In this document: positions 58,830 to 64,000 of the stretch, in pieces | How the letters are laid out: every line of letters begins with the position of its first letter | Numbering within the stretch: the stretch's first letter is position 1 | NCBI RefSeq assembly: GCF_027244095.1 | Contig: NC_069662.1 | Coordinates: 16,022,501-16,086,500 of the forward strand | DNA: 64,000 nt | Source: Hemicordylus capensis | Taxonomy: Eukaryota; Chordata; Lepidosauria; Squamata; Cordylidae | Reading direction: 5' to 3' | Notes under the pieces: generated by a model | What the model saw: only the letters and a program-made list of their open reading frames with translations | What the model was told of the DNA's origin: nothing | Databases searched by the model: none | Made by a program: the position numbers and the translations under genes

Positions 58830-59610
58830 CAGGTGAAACTCGGAAAATTAGAATATCGTGCAAAAGTCCATTAATTTCAGTAATGCAAATTAAAAGGTGA
58901 AACTGATATATGAGACAGATGCATTACATGCAAAGCGAGATAAGTCAAGCCTTAATTTGTTATAATTGTGATGATCATGGCGTACAGCTCATGAAAACCC
59001 CAAATCCACAATCTCAGAAAATTAGAATATTACATGGAACCAAGAAGACAAGGATTGAAGAATAGAACAATATCGGACCTCTGAAAAATATAAGCATGCA
59101 TATGTATTCAGTACTTGGTTTGGGCCCTTTTTGCAGCAATCACTGCCTCAGTGCGGCGTGGCATGGATGCTATCAGCCTGTGGCACTGATGAGGTATTAT
59201 GGAAGACCAGGATGCTTCATTAGCAGCCTTCAGCTCTTCTGCATTGTTTGGTCTCATGTCTCTCATCCTTCTCTTGGCAATGCCCCATAGATTCTCTATG
59301 TGGTCAGGTCAGGCGAGTTTGCTGGCCAATCAAGCACAGTATACTGTATACTTTTCAGAGGTCCGATATTGTTATTTTCTTCAATCCTTGTCTTCTTGGT
59401 TCCATGTAATATTCTAATTTTCTGAGATTGTGGATTTGGGGGTTTTCATGAGCTGTACGCCATGATCATCACAATTATAACAAATTAAGGCTTGACTTAT
59501 CTCGCTTTGCATGTAATGCATCTGTCTCATATATCAGTTTCACCTTTTAATTTGCATTACTGAAATTAATGGACTTTTGCACGATATTCTAATTTTCCGA
59601 GTTTCACCTG
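58830..59610 (-). mobile_element. Tc1/mariner-type element, internally deleted
   Basis: 781 bp with terminal inverted repeats of about 260 bp (58830-59092 and 59347-59610) that differ at only a few positions, and TA duplications (58828-58829, 59611-59612). Between the arms lies the C-terminal end of a transposase on the - strand. Inserted in a 5S-headed SINE. The near-identity of the arms points to a recent insertion. Confidence 0.9.
59108..59336 (-). pseudogene. Tc1-type transposase C-terminal remnant
   Basis: On the - strand reads LDWPANSPDLTHIENLWGIA then KRRMRDMRPNNAEELKAANE and MPRRTEAVIAAK, ending at TGA. SPDLxxIENLW carries the last acidic residue of the DDE catalytic triad. The N-terminal DNA-binding part and the first two Asp residues are gone by internal deletion; only about 75 codons remain. 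Confidence 0.85.
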
Positions 59611-60165
59611 TACTGAGTCAGACCATTGGTCTATCTAGCTCAGTATAGTCTAACCAGACTGGCAGCAGTTTCTCCAAGGTTGTAGGCAGGAATCTCTCTC
59701 AGCCCTATCTTGTAGATGCCAGGGAGGGAGCTTTGAACCAAGATGCTCTTCCCATAGCGGCTCCATCCCCTGAGGGGAAGATCTTACAGTGCAAACACTT
59801 CTAGTCTCCCTTTCGTAAGCAACCAGGGCAGACCCTGCTTACCTTAAGGGGACAAGTCATGCTTGCTACCAGCTCTCCCACATATGTCCACACACTGACC
59901 CTTCTTCTGGTGAAGCAACATAAAACTGCTGTCTGGGAAAGACCCTGGCAAAAGGAACTTCCAGGGGATTGCACAATCTGAATTCACATCCCAGATTCTT
60001 GGACAGAAGCTACTCTGCTCTCTAATCCACTAGTCCCCAGCTGCTCCCCAGGGTATCTTAGCTCACTGAAGAAGTGGCAGAAGGCCGACACTTTGTCTCC
60101 CATTCCTCAACCCACCTCCTGTATTTTGTATTACCAGGAAAGTGATCAATCCTTTGAGATGTGTT

Positions 60166-60171
60166 TTTATT
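60166..60171 (-). promoter_or_regulatory. COX6A poly(A) signal AATAAA
   Basis: Reverse complement of tttatt, about 97 nt past the COX6A stop, so a short 3' UTR is likely. Position is plausible; the cleavage site was not verified. Confidence 0.55.
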
Positions 60172-60267
60172 GCCCTCAGGTAAGGAGGTCTGTCCCAACG
60201 TGGTGGTGAAGATAGAAAGGGACCTATTGTCCTCTGCTCAGTGGCAGAAAGAGGGCGCAGCAGTGGC

Positions 60268-60363
60268 TCAGTGGTGTCTACCTGCCTCTTCATAGCCTGT
60301 GGGCAGGGGGTTGGTGTGAGGGTTGTGGAAGAGGGTGTGGTTTCCATCACCCCAAGGGAAAGG
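60268..60363 (-). CDS. COX6A2: COX6A exon 3 (C-terminus and stop)
   Basis: Read on the - strand: acceptor tttttcag, stop TGA at 60270-60268. Codes [20 protein letters not shown] then [22 protein letters not shown] is nearly invariant in COX6A proteins. Confidence 0.96.
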   Translation of the reverse strand, partial: PFPWGDGNHTLFHNPHTNPLPTGYEEAGRHH

Positions 60364-61837
60364 CTGAAAAAAAGAGAGAAAGTGCAGTGGAGAGTCAGGT
60401 CAGGTGATGCCACAACTCCACCCAGTTAACCCCTCCCCTCTCAGTCCTTACCCACCAGATTGGGGCAGTCAGCCCTCCTGTCTGGTTATCGGCCCGTCCG
60501 CGTGGAACGCTTACCTTCGTTCGGAGGCGCAGGTGGTGATACGGAATGAACTCCGGGGGTTCGTGTGGGTGGTTCGTGCTTTGCAGGTAGGCATTCAGCA
60601 TGCAGATAGCCACGCCAGGAAGCGCCACCACAAAGCTCAAGATCTTCCATGTCCGACCTGCACCACAGAGAGGCAAAGTAGGATCATCCGAGAGCATTTT
60701 CAGACAGCAATTTACTCTAAGCTTATATCATTTTTATTTTCTATAACAAATGAAAGGAAAAAGCGAATAAGGATATACATCATCCCTAATCATTCCAAAA
60801 AGATACTCCCAAAAGTGACCATTTCCAGCAACACAGTGCCCCCTAGAGTTACTCTGAACCAATAACTTCGTATCAAACTCTTAAGGGACCAACACCCTCT
60901 GCCAAACACCCATCATACTGCTTCTTGTTGTACAGTACCCTTGATAGCCAAAGGTCATTCTTAAGTACTCTGCCCAGAGACACTCTTACCCCTGGACTTC
61001 AGGGCTGAAGTCCAGGGCCTCCACTGCCCCTGCGCCCCCCCCCCAATCCTCTGTCCCGGGTGGTGTGGTCAGCCAGTGGAGCATAATTATGCTTAATTTG
61101 CAGGGGAGGGGGGGCCTCCAAAGGCCTTTAGGTCCAGGCTCCAAAATTACTAGGAGCACCTCTGACTCTGCCAATAATCACTCTTTGCTGTCCATAAATA
61201 TTCCAACATCAAAACACTGGCACTTTTCCAAGAGCACAGACCCAGAGGGAAAGCAACAGGCACTACATTCCTACTAATTGGCAGCATGAGAGAAAAAAGC
61301 CCTTTACAAAACTAAATACTGGGAGATGCTGTAGTTTTAATAGACAATACGCTCATAGGACAGACACTCCTACACAACCCTATGGAGATCTCACCAAAAA
61401 ACCTATCTGTAAAAATATGAGTTCCACAATGTCCCAGGCAACAGATTATACAACTTTCGGATTGTTTGGCTTGCATTAAAGGGAGAAGAGCTCCTTTGAA
61501 ATAAGAATTTGATGGGAAGGATTATATAAAAACAGGATAAAACAAAATTATTTCTACTGGGTGTAAATACTAGTCTCCCAAATCAAGGATTAAAAACAAA
61601 CATTAAAACAAAATGTTTTGTCTTGAGTCATTAGAATAAAGGCAGGAAGAAAATTCACAAATAGCAAATCTACAATAAGAGAAGTGTCCCTGCAGGGTCA
61701 ATAATAGTCTCCGAGACTGATTCCATCCATTGCAGAGTTAACTTACCTGACCCATCACTGTGGTGCCCTCTGGCAGCTGCCGTTGCTAGATTTCGTCCCT
61801 TTGCCACCAGCTGAGTAGACCTCCACCAGGGGACCAT
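60268..61837 (-). CDS. COX6A2: Cytochrome c oxidase subunit 6A, likely muscle isoform COX6A2 (three exons)
   Basis: Nuclear-encoded small subunit of mitochondrial complex IV, in the inner membrane. Exons 61747-61837, 60515-60657 and 60268-60363 (all - strand) join in frame to 109 residues. The N-terminus [20 protein letters not shown] is Arg/Lys/Ala-rich without acidic residues and so fits a mitochondrial presequence. Then [20 protein letters not shown] (membrane helix), [16 protein letters not shown], and the invariant [14 protein letters not shown] and NPLPTGYE block. The gene lies tail-to-tail with the integrin, the order known for the CD11 cluster and COX6A2 in mammals; this neighbourhood, more than sequence, favours COX6A2 over COX6A1. 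Slightly unusual C-terminus (EEAGRHH after GYE). Confidence 0.95.
60515..60657 (-). CDS. COX6A2: COX6A exon 2 (transmembrane and matrix-facing core)
   Basis: Read on the - strand: acceptor ggtgcag, donor aag|gtaagc. Codes [20 protein letters not shown] then NAYLQS and [12 protein letters not shown], matching the COX6A family core. Phases agree with exons 1 and 3. Confidence 0.96.
60658..61746 (-). other. COX6A intron 1
   Basis: About 1.1 kb between COX6A exons 1 and 2. No element recognised. Confidence 0.6.
61747..61837 (-). CDS. COX6A2: COX6A exon 1 (presequence)
   Basis: ATG at 61837 down to donor tcag|gtaagt at 61746. Thirty codons plus one base, ending GHHSDGS. The frame stays open for about 85 codons upstream of this ATG, but the upstream residues do not look like a presequence, so this ATG was chosen. 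Confidence 0.9.
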
Positions 61838-62166
61838 CTTGGAAGCCAGAGATGCCAAGGAAGCCTGTTGGCCAGAGGGTGTCTGCAACAGAGGCCTCTT
61901 CTCCTTCACGTTGGTCTCACCTTTGCTGTCCTGCGTCAAGGCCTTCCTGTACAGCCCCTCTGTCTCCACCGCCCTCTTCCCCCAATCCCCACAGACCTGA
62001 CAGTCATGCCCATCTGATCCTGCTTGGCCAATGAACCTGAGCGATAAACATAGCCCTGCTTGGATGTGATCCAGAACGCTGTCACCCAACACATGCTGAA
62101 GGTCTCACGAAAGTTGGCTGGAGGCCCAGCAGCCAACCAGCCGCCCCTCCCTTGGATTCCTGGAGA

Positions 62167-62288
62167 CTATTTATATCTAGTGTCAGAGCAAACAGAGGAA
62201 GTCCAGTCTCCAAAGAGGGTCTAGCAAAGAATACTCTTAAGTTAAGACAAAACAAGAATGAGGCTTCTGGGGCACATTGTAACAGCTG
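62167..62288 (-). promoter_or_regulatory. Putative COX6A promoter: TATA/MEF2-like box and E-box
   Basis: On the - strand TATAAATA lies at 62175-62168, about 330 bp upstream of the COX6A ATG. The overlapping ctatttatat (62167-62176) differs by one base from the MEF2 consensus. A CAGCTG E-box sits at 62283-62288 and a CACATG at 62090-62095. Mammalian muscle COX6A promoters are known to use MEF2 and E-box sites; function here is inferred. Confidence 0.4.
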
Positions 62289-62963
62289 ATAAAATAGCAG
62301 AGACTTTGCTGAAATCACATTGTAGACTTATTCCAAAATGAAACTCGGTGTTTGAGAGAGGTATTTGTTGGTACAATCATTACATGTTCCCAACATTTTG
62401 ACACTTCCACCCAATATGGTTTAGCATGATTTCCCTCATTTTTGTGCCTCTGTGCACCTCTCACAAAAGGCATATTTCCTGCGACATTTTGCTATCAGTT
62501 GTCCCTCAGATTCTGCCTCCCTAGGTCTACTTTCTTCTGTCTTTATCCAGTGACTTGTAACTGGCAGTTCCTCCTGTGAGCAATGGCCACCATTATCACT
62601 CTAACTTGAGATAGCTCAGGCTTCCAAAATAATCAGGAAATCCAGTCTAAAACTATTCACCCGCTCCCTTCTTGACTGATGATTGGGTCATTTTTTTTAC
62701 TTGTCCCTGCTGCGATTGGTCCAGCATCATGACATCCCATAAGCACCTCCCGTCCCTCTTGGAAGCAAGCACTGCCTATCAGCCAGACTAGTGTTAAGAG
62801 GACATGGCGTATTTCTATATAGTAAAAGAAAAATGACAGTTCATTTACTGCAGGCTTTTCTTCTTCCTCATAGAAAAAGGAGAGAAGCAAGAAAGAAAAA
62901 AATGTGAAAGGGAAATAGAAACACTGTGCAAGTGATTTAAAGTCTGGCATTTTAGTAACTTCT
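62289..62963. other. Region upstream of COX6A
   Basis: No gene recognised; AT-rich with T-runs. Follows the E-box at 62283 and precedes the repeat at 62964. Confidence 0.3.
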
Positions 62964-63647
62964 GGGCGTTTGCCGGACTACATGCTGCAACAGTTTCGCA
63001 ATGTGTCTGCTAAGTCCCCCTCGGTATTGCCCGTGTAATGACATCACTGTCATTATGCTATCAGCAGGGTGCCATTCATATTCCCCATGCCTAGTTTTGC
63101 ATTTTATCGATGCACTGCAGCCCTACAACACTGTAATGTTCCATTCCATTACTTTCCATTGCTGGAAAGTTGCTGTGCTTTATCCATTGTAGGAGGCTTG
63201 CCCAGTTTTTCATGCATTGCAGTGTTGTCAGGTGTGGATGGTTCACTCTCAGTGCAACGATTTGTTGATTTTATACAGCCCCTTTTACAGCTCCTTTCTC
63301 CCCATTCCTGAAATAATGTTGCCACTCATGTAAAATGATTTTTTTAAATTTTAACTTGCAAGTTTTTGTGCAAGAGTGCAAGGGTGCAAGCTGCAAGGAT
63401 ACAACTCGATTCTCATTGGCTTTGGATTTCAATGGCATTTGCTCATGTGAATGCGATCCCAGTGGAATATGGACACCACCTGCCTGGAGAATTTGCTGCA
63501 ATGGCGGGCAATATGGACGGCCAAAACCCTGTCACTTTGCATAGAAAACTGCAGTGAGAACCACTGCGCAGTTTCAAACCACTGCCTCATTCCATTGCAC
63601 GTTGCAACACTTTAACCATTGCAAATCTCATAGTCTGGAAAACGCCC
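62964..63647. repeat. Unclassified TIR element, short form
   Basis: 684 bp with inverted ends gggcgtttgccggacta and tagtctggaaaacgccc. No clear target duplication. Related to 38748-40055. Confidence 0.55.
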
Positions 63648-64000
63648 TTTTATCAGATACAAAAAGTCTGTTCACTCGAAGCTAAATATGGGGTGAGTCT
63701 TGGGCGCTGTCTCACCATAGAAATTAAGAAGAAATTAAGAAGCAACCTACAAGCTGTATAGGGTGGTTCTATGGGGACAGGATTGAGAGAATGCTGCACT
63801 TCCCGTGTTAAGTGCAGAATCCAGCATTCGGAGAATCTCACTTTTTAAAAAAGCAATATAGGTTTTCAGCTCTTGTAGCCTAAATAAGGTTTTGAAAGTA
63901 TGTAGGCAATGCCTATTGAATTTTCAGAAACTGAGAAAGATTTCCAATAGCCAATATTTCCAATTTCCTGGAAGAGTGGTTTACAGTGACTCAACTGACT

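Larger units (their letters stand above)
58807..59877 (-). mobile_element. 5S-headed SINE, split by Tc1/mariner element
   Basis: Reverse copy: aacataggaagctgccata (58807-58827) continues after the element with ctgagtcagaccattggtct to the head at about 59877 (reverse of agctggtagcaagcatgactt). Head resembles 5S rRNA: cttaagg..agcagggtctgc. Confidence 0.8.

Overview
The window is vertebrate nuclear DNA, most likely from a squamate reptile (inference from the repeat content: L2-type LINEs, SINEs with 5S rRNA-like and tRNA-Ala-like heads that share one tail, many hAT foldback MITEs, and Helitrons with TC...CTAG ends). It holds two host genes in tail-to-tail arrangement, spread through a dense and heavily nested transposon landscape.

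Gene 1 (10714-57672, + strand) is a leukocyte integrin alpha subunit of the CD11b/c/d (ITGAM/ITGAX/ITGAD) clade. I could place 29 consecutive coding exons, numbered 2-30 by analogy with the usual 30-exon family structure. All have GT-AG borders and compatible phases, and together they encode 1153 codons: seven FG-GAP propeller repeats with an inserted I (vWFA) domain whose MIDAS residues are complete, thigh/calf modules, a transmembrane helix and a GFFKR tail ending in TAA. Exon 1 (start codon and most of the signal peptide) was not found with confidence.

Gene 2 (61837-60268, - strand) is a complete three-exon COX6A gene of 109 residues, most likely the heart/muscle isoform COX6A2. An integrin alpha CD11 gene converging on COX6A2 matches the order in the mammalian CD11 cluster (human 16p11.2), so the synteny is old.

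Layout: 1-2935, L2-type LINE with endonuclease and reverse transcriptase remnants; 5120-5585, solo LTR; 6358-8130, an L2-tailed SINE split by a 1.5-kb Helitron with GC-rich cargo; 10.7-57.7 kb, the integrin gene, whose introns carry solo LTRs, hAT MITEs with perfect 8-bp target duplications, two pogo/Tigger-like elements, a second Helitron, SINEs and LINE tails; 58.8-59.9 kb, a very young Tc1/mariner deletion derivative inside a 5S-headed SINE; 60.2-62.3 kb, COX6A and its likely promoter; 62.96-63.65 kb, an unclassified TIR element also seen at 38.7-40.0 kb.

I saw no CRISPR, operon, prokaryotic or otherwise new system. The most interesting material is the integrin gene model, the conserved synteny, and the nested or very recent transposon insertions.
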